Shown: one piece after another, positions 1-9,777 of the stretch
Layout of the letters: the number at the start of each line of letters is the position of its first letter
How positions within the stretch are numbered: position 1 is the stretch's first letter
From: Silene conica
Lineage: Eukaryota > Streptophyta > Magnoliopsida > Caryophyllales > Caryophyllaceae
Length of the DNA: 64,000 bases
Direction of reading: 5' to 3'
NCBI GenBank assembly: GCA_029255685.2
Contig: CM055316.2
Span: 73,299,237 to 73,363,236, forward strand
Notes under the pieces: model-generated
Told to the model about the DNA's origin: nothing
Database searches by the model: none
Seen by the model: only the letters and a program-made list of their open reading frames with translations
Made by a program: the position numbers and the translations under genes

Positions 1-74
1 CGATTGAGGTAGAGTTAGTTAGAATTTATCTGCGTTCGAGTTTCGAGGACGAAACTTTTTGAAGTTGGGGTGAT
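1..74 (+). mobile_element. 3' end of internal region, Tekay-1a retrotransposon
   Basis: This short stretch is nearly the same as 61724-61796, the end of the pol gene plus 3' untranslated tail of Tekay-1b. It starts at the final Asp codon and TGA stop of pol, then contains a small hairpin (39-56, AGTTTCG-AGGA-type loop-CGAAACT) and the G-rich polypurine-like stretch GAAGTTGGGG before the LTR. The body of the element lies left of the window. Confidence rests on direct comparison with the complete copy in this window. Confidence 0.9.
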
Positions 75-1032
75 TGTAACATCCCGTATTTTCGTAAAAT
101 CTAATTTAAGCGTTTTAAAAATTTTTTAAGTAATAAAATAATATTTTAATAATTTATTGTGAAAGGTTTTAATTTAATTAGTAAGATCCGTCTTAAGAAC
201 CTTAAGTCCTTAAGACGAATACTACTTGGTGAACTTAAACTCGTATCATAAATATCCGTTCAAGTGTCCGACCCATTTTATTTACTCGGAAAGGACAGTC
301 CATAAAACCCCCACAAAACCCCTTCCGTCGACATAATGCTTCTCCTTCAATTCATTTCACTGTAAAACACAAACCTCCTAAACCTCCATTTTATCCCTCC
401 TTCTTTTGAGAAATTCTTCATCATCCGGTACTCGAATCGAGGTAACAACGACATTTTCGGAATCCTCATTCGATTCCCAAGCCATCTATCACTTTCTTTT
501 TGTAAATCCTTTCACTCGAAAATTGGGCTGTTTTCTCTTAATTCCGTTTCAAGTGCTTAAAATCCGTTTCTATGCTTGTAGGTGTTGGCTTAGAGGATCC
601 AGAGATCGATAGCTACATTGTTGAGGAAGATCTTTAGCCGGATAAGCTTGAAAGGTGACGATAATGAGAAACTCGGCCTTTATGTGTAAATTAGCACTTT
701 TGTTGTGATTTTCCAAATGGTTTCTGATTTTATTCAAAGGATTATGTTTAATGAACTTAGAAGCATGCCTAAGATTGTTCTTATGTGAGAAATCCATGCC
801 TTATGATGTTGTTACAAGTTCATATGCTATTTTCAGTTTTTCACAAAGTTAAGACGGATACTTGATATAATCGCTTGAGGATTGTTATGGGACTTATGTG
901 CTGTTAGATTAGTTGTATTTGGTGTTTGATAATGTTGGGAAATCACCAATTGTAGTCTTGCTTGAGTTGTTGTGTCGAATTATGAAGTTTTCAATAGGTC
1001 GTGATTTTGCGATTTTCGTATCAGGCTCTCTG

Positions 1033-1412
1033 AGCCGGTCGACCGGCTGAGGGTGTTTCTTTGTGTTTTTGTGATTTTGGGAAAATTTGGCCTTAGGACT
1101 GCCAGCCGGCCGACCGACTGCCTGCCGACCGGCTAGTAGTCTCATAGTGTTGTTTGTGTTTGCGAAGAATATAGGATAGAAGGGGAGCCCAGCCGGCAGA
1201 CCGGCCGCCTGCCAGCCGGCTGGGAGTGTATGTGGGTTGGTGTACGAGTTAGTGAAGGCTAGGGAAATGGGGTCCCAGCCGGCCGACCGGCTGCCTGCCG
1301 ACCGGCTGCCTGCCGACCGGCTGGGAGTCCTTTGTGTTGTCGTTGTTTTTAAAAGAAATAAAAGAAGGTTGGGTTGCCAGCCGGTGGACCGGCTGCCGGC
1401 CGACCGGCTGGG
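1033..1412 (+). repeat. GC-rich palindrome array in the Tekay-1a LTR
   Basis: Five clusters of the near-palindrome AGCCGGTCGACCGGCT and variants (CCAGCCGGCCGACCGGCTG, GACCGGCTGCCTGCCGACC) are spaced by roughly 50-100 bp of ordinary sequence. Each cluster can fold on itself on either strand. The same array is found at 50859-51230, 55167-55540 and 62755-63115, with changes in the number of half-units. Function is unknown; it is a CpG-rich island in an AT-rich LTR. Confidence 0.85.
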
Positions 1413-1707
1413 AACCCCTGTAGCATATTTTGGTTTCGTAATTCATTTGTAACTTTCAAACGGTTAATCGGTTTTGATTGAAACTCGTTGTGTATACCCG
1501 TGACATGTATTTGAGGTCCCCGGAGGATGGGCAACATTTTATTGGGTTCGGGAATGGAGTAAGGATAGAGACCCCCCGGTCGGGTAACCGAAAGGGAAAC
1601 CGGCTCTCCCTCAACTTAGTTCCCGGGGTCAATTAAGTGTTGATTAGAAGTTAAGAAAAGTAGAACTACAGATTAGTTCATAGACTTTGGTTGATATAGT
1701 ATTGATG

Positions 1708-2275
1708 CGTATTAAGTTATGCCTTAAGCTGGCCTCTGAACTTAATACGTGAGTTGTTTGTCATATATGGGGATATGCCTTAAGTTGGCCTCTGAGCCCT
1801 ATATGTGTATGTTTGTCGTGTCTGGAACATGCCTTAAGCTGGCCTCTAAGTTCAGACATGTGTGATAGTGATCGCGTTGGAACATGCCTTAAGTTGGCCT
1901 CTGAGTCTGACGAGTAGAGCAGCTGCACAACGGGGTAGCTAAGGAACTGACACCTTGCCCGGGGTGCAGATGTTTGGTGCTAGAACATGCCTTAAGTTGG
2001 CCTCTGAGTTTAGTACCTTGTGATGTGGTGAAGGGACATGCCTTAAGCTAACCTCTGAGTCCTTTACTTTTGGATGCTAGTCTATGCCTTAAGTTGGCCG
2101 CTGAGTCTAGTGTCTTGCCGATTGGCAGGTCCATGCCTTAAGTTGGCCTCTGAGTCCTTGCTTGCTGAATGTTTGGTGTTTATGTTATGTCTTAAGTTGA
2201 CCGTTGAACCTTTACACTTGCTGAATGTTTGGTATTAGGTTATGTCTTGAGTTGACCGCTGAACCTTTTACTTGC
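1708..2275 (+). repeat. Array of about ten hairpins with a conserved loop
   Basis: A motif close to ATGCCTTAAGYTGGCCTCTG recurs about ten times at intervals of roughly 45-100 bp. It is flanked each time by a different pair of arms that are complementary to each other. Examples: CGTATTAAGTT (1708-1718) pairs with AACTTAATACG (1739-1749); TGTCTGGAAC pairs with GTTCAGACA around 1818-1857; CGTTGGA pairs with TCTGACG (two G-U pairs) around 1876-1911. The arms change from unit to unit while pairing is kept. The array is repeated in the other LTR copies. Confidence 0.85.
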
Positions 2276-2989
2276 TGATTTTATCTGCTTGCCTTGAGTT
2301 GGTACGTGTCAGATATAGATATTGATAATGATGAGTATATGATTGTTTGTTAAGTTGTGGTTTGATCATCCAAGGCATTGGGTGACTCTTAGTTCGGTTT
2401 CATAAATAGTTGGATTGAAAGACCCCCCAACTGGGTAACCAGTAGGGAAACCGGCTCTCCTTCCTAACGGTTTATGAAGTTGGTTGAGAGCCGTGCACTA
2501 GAGTTGGCATGTTTATATGAGACCAATTGATGAGATGTTTATGCTTCACATGTTGATATATGTCGGAGTATTCTGTATTGTTTTATGTGTTACGTGTTGT
2601 CACAAAAGGTGGCTAGGAGAACTCTAGTCACTCCCCACTGATTGTGGCGTACATGTTTTCATGTATGTAGGTACATGCAGGTTGGAGCAGGGTTACGAGA
2701 GGGCTAGCGAGTGATGATCCTGTTGTCATCATATGACTTACCTTATATCGCCTAGCTAGACTCTTAGACTTTCGATACATTTGTTTTGGTGCCTGTAGGG
2801 ATGTTCCATCCAAGGCTGATGTATATATTTCATTTCAGTACTTAGAACTGTTACTTATCTATTTTGGTTTTAATCCAGTTTCAGTTTCTGTTTCAGTTTA
2901 AGACTTCTCGCATGTTGTTCAGTTTAAATTCCGCTGCATTTTTAGTACTTTTGTATGTTTAAATTTCCGCTTTCGCGAGGGGTTTTACA

Positions 2990-3739
2990 CATTGAGTTAG
3001 CTTTTTATACTAATAGTAACAAAATTGAAAGAAATGTACCATAATAAACACTAATTATCAATTTATATAAACCCTAACTAATTAAACATAATAAAAACAA
3101 CCAAGAACACAAATTAACGTATACTAATAACAAAATATATTAAAAAAACTCACAACAATCACAAATTAAAGAACTAAAATAATATTAGTAACTCTGAAAG
3201 ACTTCACATTTAATCAGAATCGATCTCTCAACATAATTGGATTGTGCGTTTGCGGAATCTACCACTCAACATAATTGGATTGTGCGTTTGCAACTTTAAT
3301 CAAGGCAAAACAACAGGCTCTCAACTAATCACTCCTTTAAGCCTGTATAGGATTGAATAAAAACTAAAAATAATTAAATACACACCTTAAAATAAGATAG
3401 ACTGGCAGTTGGTGACAGGATCAATGGCGGTAGTGAGACGATAATGGAGCAGCAGTATAGCGGCGGTCAGGCGGCGGTGGGTGGTGGCGGTGGCGTGGCA
3501 GTGTCGAAGGTGCGGTGGTGAGGCGAGTGTTTGTTTTTGTGTTTAATAAGAATTGGTAAAGTAAGAGGGAGGGGAGGGGAATGTTGTTTTAATCTCAGGA
3601 AAAGCGGCGACCAAATTATTACTGAGTCACCAATTTCGCGACCGAATTCAGTCGCCCGAAATAAATTTATGTCGCTAATTTGGCGACTATCGTTTTCAGT
3701 AGCCTAATTCAGTCGCCCGAACGCGAATTTCTTTTAGTG
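2990..3739 (+). mobile_element. CACTA-0, terminal fragment of a CACTA (En/Spm) element
   Basis: The fragment ends in CTTTTAGTG at 3739, the TAGTG terminus of CACTA elements, and its last 140 bases carry repeated, partly inverted boxes around GGCGACTGAATTCGGTCGC, typical of subterminal repeats. The rest is AT-rich with a GGCGGTGG-rich patch near 3420-3500. Tekay-1a interrupts it on the left, so the other terminus lies outside the window. It interrupts the Tekay-2 integrase on the right. No gene is seen in it. The 3-bp target duplication cannot be checked. Confidence 0.6.
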
Positions 3740-4452
3740 ATGTTGAGAGTGTGTGTGATAGAGTTTGGGGGTAGTGGGGAAGAGCGACTGGATTTGATCA
3801 AGTTTTCCTACAATAACAGTTACCATGCGAGCATTGGGATGACACCGTTCGAGGCTTTGTATGGGAGGAGGTGTAGGAGTCCAGTTTTCTGGGATGACAA
3901 CTCTGAGGCTGCCGTGCTGGGTCCTCAGATGGTTCAGGATATGATAGAGCAAGTGAAGGTGATTCGCCAAAAGATGAGACCAGCCCAGGATCGATAGAAG
4001 AGCTATACGGACCTACACCGCAAAGTCATTGAGTTTTAGGTTGGGGATAAGGTGTTACTTAAGGTTTCACCTAAGAGAGGCGTCATGCGATTTGAGAAGA
4101 GGGGCAAACTGAGCCAGAAGTTTATCGGCCTTATGAGATTTTGTATCAGGTAGGAGAGGTTGCTTACCGTTTGGCCTTACCACCAGCCTTGGACCGAGTC
4201 TATAATGTATTCCATGTATCTCAGCTAAGGAAGTATGACCCATCTCACATCCTCGAGGTGGAGACCGTTGAGCTTGATGAGACCTTGTCTTATGTGGAAA
4301 CACCTAAGGCTATCCTTGATACCAAAGTGCGAAAGACCAGAACGGGAGAGACGAAGCTCCTTAAGATATTGTGGTCAAACCACGATGTCGATAAGGCTAC
4401 CTGAGAGCCTGGGGCAGCTATGAGGGAGTGGTACCCTCAGTTGTTCGATTAG
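3740..4452 (+). pseudogene. Tekay-2 integrase C-terminus and chromodomain, decayed
   Basis: Translation shows the end of a chromovirus polyprotein: the integrase segment with [13 protein letters not shown] and ALYGRRCRSP, the [10 protein letters not shown] box, then the chromodomain-like tail with LLKILWSNH and a final PQLFD before TAG at 4450. Two in-frame stops (near 3996 and 4036) and a frame change near 4130 break it. The same region in Tekay-1b (61065-61731) is intact and clearly homologous but diverged, so this is a separate Tekay family. Upstream domains are cut off by CACTA-0. Confidence 0.85.
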
Positions 4453-4621
4453 GTATGTGAGATTACGGGGACGTAACCTATTTCTTTTAGGGGGTATGAG
4501 ATGATCGCGCGCTAAGTTTACATTTGGTTGAGTCATATCTCTGTCTATCTATACCGTTCTAGTTCTTGAGTTAGCTTCCTTTCTGGAGGTTGCTGTGAAC
4601 TTCGTTCTAAGTGGGGAAGAT
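4453..4621 (+). other. 3' untranslated tail of Tekay-2 with hairpin and polypurine tract
   Basis: Between the pol stop and the LTR lie a hairpin at 4463-4476 (TTACG-GGGA-CGTAA) and, directly before the LTR, the purine stretch AAGTGGGGAAGA. The same order of hairpin, polypurine tract and TGTAACA is seen at 39-75 and 61761-61797. Confidence 0.7.
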
Positions 4622-5778
4622 TGTAACATCCCTCTTTTAGATTGAAGCTCAGTTGTGAACCAACTCGGCCGAGTAGGTGATACTCAGCCAAGTAAGTCGC
4701 ACTCGGCCGAGTATATGGTACTCGGTCGAGCTCTTTTAGTAAGAAGCGTACTCGGTCGAGTAGGTCGCACTCGGCTGAGTATGTCTTACTCGGCCGAGTG
4801 AGCTATTTCTAGACGTCAGACCGCAGTAATTATACAAGTTAAACCGAGGTTAAAAACCTTATTTACCTAAATGAGAAAAAGAGAACAAAACCCTAATCCC
4901 TTCCCTTTCCCCCTTTCAAATCTTTCAATAGTGTTTAGCAAAGGTTTAGACGCGCCAATTATCTACCTAATCCATTTCTACCAAGTAAGTGTTACCCTAT
5001 CGTACTTATATCATACTTATGGTGTTTAGTGAGTAATCCATATTTATATAATCCTTAGGAAGAGGATTAGTAGAGGAGCGTTGGTAGGAAGATTTGCTTT
5101 TCACACCGTTGTATTGCTGTTGAGGTAGGGTTTTTTTACTCAGTTTATGTGTAATGTTGATTGTAACGATACCGTCTTATTATCTGATATCACTGTATTA
5201 TTGTAAGTCTATTGAGATTGAAAATATAATGTGTGAGACCGTTGTGGGAAACGGATCTCACTCCTACGATCGCTCTTCGTGGGACTCGCCACGGAGACGA
5301 TGTGCACATTTATGGTCAGGTACCCCTTGCTGCGGTAAGTGGGGGAATTGGTGTGGGGATAAAGGTCACCACGGATGTTGTGTAACAGTGATAGCAGTGA
5401 TGGGTGTTATCAGATTGTGTTGTGCCTTATTATTGTATCCGTCTTATCATTCAGTTGCTGACGTTGTTGTTGTTTTACTGTGATGATCCATGTATTGGTG
5501 AGCAGAGTCTCGGGTTCGTAGATGACCAGTGATTGCTGGCTTGGGAGGTTGGGTCACCGACAATTTTGTAGAGTCATATGAGTTTAGCTTCCCCAATGTG
5601 TTTTGGTTTAAAATTTTGGTTGTCAGACGGTTGTATTTCACATTTAAACTTTTGTTCTTTAGTTATAATAAAGTGGCTATTGTTGTTTATTTTATACTGT
5701 AACTCAGGTAACTGAGATGATAATATCCGCATAGTCTGATGGTCCTATCTAAAGGCCTTGGGTTATGAGGGTGTTACA
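4622..5778 (+). repeat. 3' LTR of Tekay-2
   Basis: It starts TGTAACATCCCTC after the polypurine tract and most likely ends GGGTGTTACA at 5778, giving 1157 bp. A second GGGTGTTACA at 5917-5927 leaves the right edge slightly uncertain. Between 4662 and 4803 it holds a run of seven or so near-palindromes of the type ACTCGGCCGAGT separated by 10-25 bp, a counterpart of the palindrome array in the unrelated Tekay-1 LTR. The open frame at 5154-5483 has no support as a gene. Confidence 0.75.
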
Positions 5779-6940
5779 AAATTGTCGATGAACGAAAAGG
5801 AAAATTGTTTTAAAGCACGAGTGACATACCTTACTATACTTTTAGGCAATAACAACGAACCATTGTTAATCCAATGGATGATATGAGCGCCATTTGTGGG
5901 AAATTTCATAACAACGGGTGTTACAATATAACTAGTAATTCACAATCAAAGACTTTGTCTTGTGACGGATACTATCCGTCACAAACTAAAAACGGAATGT
6001 AATCCTCTCACAATAAGGCAAGTGGGAAGACAAGTGGGAGAAAATAGATCATTTCATGCTTTGTGCCATTTGCATTGTGTAAGGGGGGCACAATCTGTCT
6101 TCAACGTGTGACGGATATTGGCGTCTTCAATGAGAATATGTGATTCACAATTATATGTATATATAAAATGGGTCATTTTGAATTTAGCTAACATAATCTA
6201 CAAAGATTTGTTATTATAACAAACTAATTATTCTTATCTCAAATGTTTCATAAACATTAATAAATTTTAGTAAAATAACATTTTAATTACTAAAATAAAT
6301 CTTATTTAATCATATTGCACAATAAAATATAAAATTCTCACTTATCAATAAATTTGTTCAATTTAAAGAATTAATTAATCTGTATCAATATACAATTAAT
6401 TAACTTTGCTATTAATGAAATTGTTCTATAGGTGTGACCTTAATGGATCAACTTAGCACCACCGTCAAACGACAATAACATCAAACTCTAGTCCCAATTG
6501 TTACCGATAAATGTTGATCAGTTGAGTACATAATTTATCATCCCTTACGTTTTCTAATTATGGGAATTCAAATATGTGATTTAAGCATGTGATCGCACAA
6601 TAATTATAGAGGACACTTACTCCAACACGGAGAACACTTAAATAATCTTTGAGCTAGTGCAAGGAATAACACGTATAGTAAACATGTTCAACATACAATT
6701 TTAAATACAATACAAGCTTACTCTTGTATTATAACTCTTCGAGATAATTTATATCATTCTCGCAACAAAGCCAACTTTTACAATTAAACATAAAATTGGA
6801 AATTACGCATTACAAAAACGTAAACAAAAAATCAAGGTTATGGCACCTGTATACAAGAGACACAAAATCAAAGAAATTTAAAAAGTTGTAGTTGTGTTTG
6901 ATCATGTATCCTCTGTATTAGGTAGTTTTAGTATTTGAAA
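5779..6940. other. AT-rich flank between Tekay-2 and the PHT1 gene
   Basis: No coding signal was found. It contains a probable MITE (about 5950-6145) and then plain AT-rich DNA (6150-6900) forming the 3' flank of the minus-strand PHT1 gene. The 3' untranslated region of that gene should lie just below 6941, but I could not place a poly(A) site with confidence. Confidence 0.5.
5950..6145. mobile_element. Possible Mutator-type MITE
   Basis: The two ends carry the box TCCGTCACA in inverted orientation (TGTGACGGATACTATCCGTCACA near 5953-5980, read as two half-sites, and TGTGACGGATATTGGCGTC near 6107-6127). The interior is short and non-coding. A similar element lies at 35744-35901. Exact ends and target duplication are not resolved. 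Confidence 0.35.
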
Positions 6941-8534
6941 TTAAGCGGATTCTTGGCGTTCATCGTGTGAGGAATCCTCCTCAACCTCACCAGAAGCCTC
7001 CTCAAGAGACAATCCGTTTGCCTCGGGCACAAGAAAGGTGAAAAGCATTCCAATAAAGTTAATAACACCAAGAATAATAAGAGAGTTTTTCTTGCCAATA
7101 CCGGCAGGGTAACCATGCTCTCTCTTAGCTGGATCGGGATCTTGGGAAAGGTAGACGAACGCGAAGGCGCCAATAATGGCCCCGGCTTTGCCTGTGGCAG
7201 CGGATATTCCATGACAGGTGGACCTAAGCCTAGCAGGAAATATCTCCGCCGGTACTATAAATGTTGTTGCATTTGGCCCGAAATTGGCAAAGAAAAAGGT
7301 GAGGCCATACATGACGATGAATCCTATGCGATTCTCCTTCTTTTGCCAGTGTGCGTAGGGAAATGCGATAGCAAACATGAAGATTGTCATCATTATGAAA
7401 CCCATCATTTGGATGATCCACCGACCGATTATGTCGATGAAGGCCACAGTGAACCAGTAACCCGGGACAGTCCCACAAAGAGCGATCAGGGTTTGAGCTC
7501 GAGCAATCACGTAAACCTCTTTGATGGCACTCATGTTTTCTGAGGGACCGATCCACCCCACTGAGGTAAAGACATCTCTTTGGAATAAATTTTGACTATA
7601 AAAGGCAATATCGAGTAAAAACCAGGTGGAGGTGGTTCCCAGCAAGCGAAGGCCATACTGTCGGGCAAACTGAACAGTGAATAGACCAAACTGGTTTTTA
7701 TCGCTCTTTGCGATTTGATCCACCCGTTCTTCCTCCGCTTCAATTTCAACCTTTAGGACTTTAGACATGTCGGATGCTGCTTGCTTGGCATTTTTTGCAA
7801 CAAGGGCAGTATATCGGGCGGTCTCAGGCATCTTCATCCGCCAGTAGTAAGTCAGGGCCGCGGGGATGGCTCCGAACATAAGAACTATCCGCCAGATATA
7901 GTCAGCTTCTTCTGGACGAGACAAGGCAGGGTTCTCGGCATAAGACGGGGACTTGAATTTACTATCAAACGCTGCTGAGACAATGAGTGCCACGACTCCC
8001 CCGGCCAAAATACCCATGCCCTGCAAAGACGGCAGCCACAAAGGCTCCTCGGGTTTTCTTATTGGCATACTCGGACATGATGGTGGCGGACAAAGGGTAG
8101 TCCCCACCAACACCAAATCCTAGCCAAAATCGGAAGAAGCAAAGAGTGGTCATCACCCCCTTAGCGCTATTTCCAAAGGAAAGCCCCGAGGATAAGGAGG
8201 AGAAGACCATCATGACCAAGGTCATTCCGTACACCTTCTTCCTCCCCATCTTGTCCCCTAGCCAACCGAAAAATAGTTGACCAGCAAGGGTCCCACATAG
8301 GGCCACCCCACTCACAGCTGCTGCCACGTTAATTGGCAGTGACCCTGGTTTTTTCGCGCCCTCAACTTGGTAGTATATCCGACCCATTAACCTTGTCACC
8401 AGGGAGATGCAAAACAAGTCATAAGCATCCGTGAAAAATCCCATTCCTGCTATGATGATCGTCGTGAAATGGTACCATTGTGTTTTTGCTACGTCAAGTG
8501 CGTTCAGCACCTGTAGTTGCTCTGCTTTTACCAT
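6941..8534 (-). pseudogene. PHT1-type high-affinity phosphate transporter, frameshifted
   Basis: Encodes a proton-coupled phosphate importer of the plant PHT1 family (major facilitator, 12 membrane helices, plasma membrane). The ATG at 8534 opens [20 protein letters not shown], and the PHT1 signature [13 protein letters not shown] lies at residues 143-155. The second half (8019 down to 6941) contains the central loop and helices 7-12, ending [11 protein letters not shown]. Total span is about 531 codons, the normal length, with no coding intron. After residue 171 (about 8021) the frame shifts. Family members read AVFAMQG here; this copy has the coding equivalent of AVFA directly followed by GGCATGGG, consistent with loss of 5 bases at a GCA-AT-GCA repeat. 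The truncated product would be about 189 aa. Codons are otherwise intact, so the lesion is recent, allelic or a sequence error. Confidence 0.9.
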
Positions 8535-8558
8535 TTTTCTCTTTCTCTTATTTTTTCT

Positions 8559-9269
8559 CTACAATAAATCAGTCATTGTTATTCTTACCTTAAATATGTA
8601 CACTTATAGAAAAAAAAACATGGGACTTTATCCATTCTACTCTACGATAAAACTTGCCAAATTAATTTTTAAGCTCAAATATAATTTCTGAATTCTGACT
8701 ATATCAAGAATTATATTGAAATGGTCGATCTTTTAGTCACATTTTTTAAAATAAGTTGTCAATAATTAACCTGTAATTATTAATTTTATGAAAGTTGTGG
8801 TATATGAATATTAGTGAACTAGGTTGAGCTACTCTGTCAAGTATTCTATAAGGGTCAACCTGTCGGAAATGAGAATTTGTTAACAACAAATCCCCAATAC
8901 AACGAGTATATCAATCATAAGTTTGTGACAGATTAAATAATATCATGTAGATTGATAAGTACAGTTTACTAACAAAATATATATATACTTCAATTAAATT
9001 AACGTAGTTTATTATGGACACTCATATTATTTGGGACAAAACTTAAAAAAAAAAGGCTACCGCACATGGAAAAATATGGATGCATGACATGACATAATTT
9101 CTTATCCAAAAGACTTATATATAAGGCGGTTTTACACAAGTTAATAGTGAAGCGAAATCTTTTAATAAACACTTTTGCCCACTAATTTTGTTGTGTTTGA
9201 ATCTGTTTTACAATTTTATTGTTATAAAACCGCTTTATGTTAGATATTTTTTTTATATTGAAGACTTAC
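8559..9269 (-). other. Probable 5'-UTR intron of the PHT1 gene
   Basis: On the minus strand a consensus donor (TTG|GTAAGTCTTC, GT at 9269) lies about 110 bp downstream of a TATA box, and an acceptor (TTATTGTAG|AGAAAA, ending 8559) lies 24 bp above the start codon. Many plant PHT1 genes carry one intron in the 5' leader, which fits. The interval itself is AT-rich with no coding signal. Inferred from splice-site quality only. Confidence 0.5.
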
Positions 9270-9376
9270 CAATTTGAAAGGTTGCGTATTTTGCCTACAT
9301 GAGGAGGGCAAGCAAGAATTATTGGAAGGAATTGAGAACTTGATTGTTGTGAAGATAGTAGATGAAGTAATCTGTG

Positions 9377-9384
9377 TATTTATA
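9377..9384 (-). promoter_or_regulatory. TATA box of the PHT1 gene
   Basis: TATAAATA on the minus strand, followed by a pyrimidine/A-rich leader (TCATCTACTATCTTCACAAC) typical of a plant 5' UTR. The MULE insertion begins only about 30 bp upstream, so this core promoter has been separated from its original upstream sequence. Confidence 0.55.
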
Positions 9385-9422
9385 TGAAATTTATGTTTGA
9401 TGAGTCAAGCACCTTATGAAAT

Positions 9423-9477
9423 CAGTCCGTTTTTGGTAAGACGGACATACCCGTCGCAAGCTTGCGACGGGTCAAGT
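9423..9477 (+). repeat. Left terminal inverted repeat of the MULE
   Basis: Aligned without gaps to the reverse complement of 35590-35644. The outer 14 bases are diverged, then TAAGACGGAC matches perfectly and CCCGTCGCAAGCTTGCGACG, itself a palindrome, matches with one change. Both copies start with CA right after the 9-bp target duplication. Confidence 0.85.
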
Positions 9478-9777
9478 AAGTGTAATACGGGGCAAGTTGG
9501 TACCGTATTTGATGGAGAATGGGTCATGCAAGTTGTGTTGATGTCAGATTTGGGAATTAAAAATAGGAAATAATCCTTTGCACTTCCCCAAACCCCCCTC
9601 GAGACTACAAACATCAAATCCCATTTACCCTCTCTCACTCAACCGTCATTTCCCCCTTTACTCACATCTTCAAACTTCCTTCTCCTCTAATCACTTCCTC
9701 TCACTAACAAAAAATCTCTGTAAACCCCAATCTCCCTCTAACATTTCCTGCAAAAACACCAAACACAAATAAGTAAA

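Larger units (their letters stand above)
75..2989 (+). repeat. 3' LTR of Tekay-1a (Ty3/Gypsy chromovirus family)
   Basis: A 2.9-kb LTR that begins TGTAACATCCCG and ends GGGGTTTTACA. It matches the LTRs at 54212-57130 and 61797-64000 along its length, with more substitutions and small indels than those two show to each other, so this copy is older or a different subfamily. It is preceded by a polypurine-like tract and not followed by a primer binding site, which makes it the 3' LTR. It holds two repeated structures listed separately: a GC-rich palindrome array and a hairpin array. The open frames inside (for example 570-797, 909-1145, 1237-1452) recur in each LTR copy and have no codon-level support, so they are not genes. 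Confidence 0.92.

Noticed and set aside
1708..2275. Regularly spaced repeats that look at first like a CRISPR array.
   Set aside because: The repeats lie in a plant LTR, the spacers are not of constant length and pair with each other as stems, and there is no cas gene. It is a hairpin array.
6928..7556. Several frames on both strands overlapping the PHT1 gene.
   Set aside because: They are alternative frames of the PHT1 coding sequence and carry no family motifs.
8010..8035. A TTTGCAG|GG sequence in the PHT1 gene could be a splice acceptor that explains the frame change.
   Set aside because: No donor site lies close upstream, the coding sequence runs right up to the point, and PHT1 coding regions normally lack introns. 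A 5-base deletion explains the data more simply.
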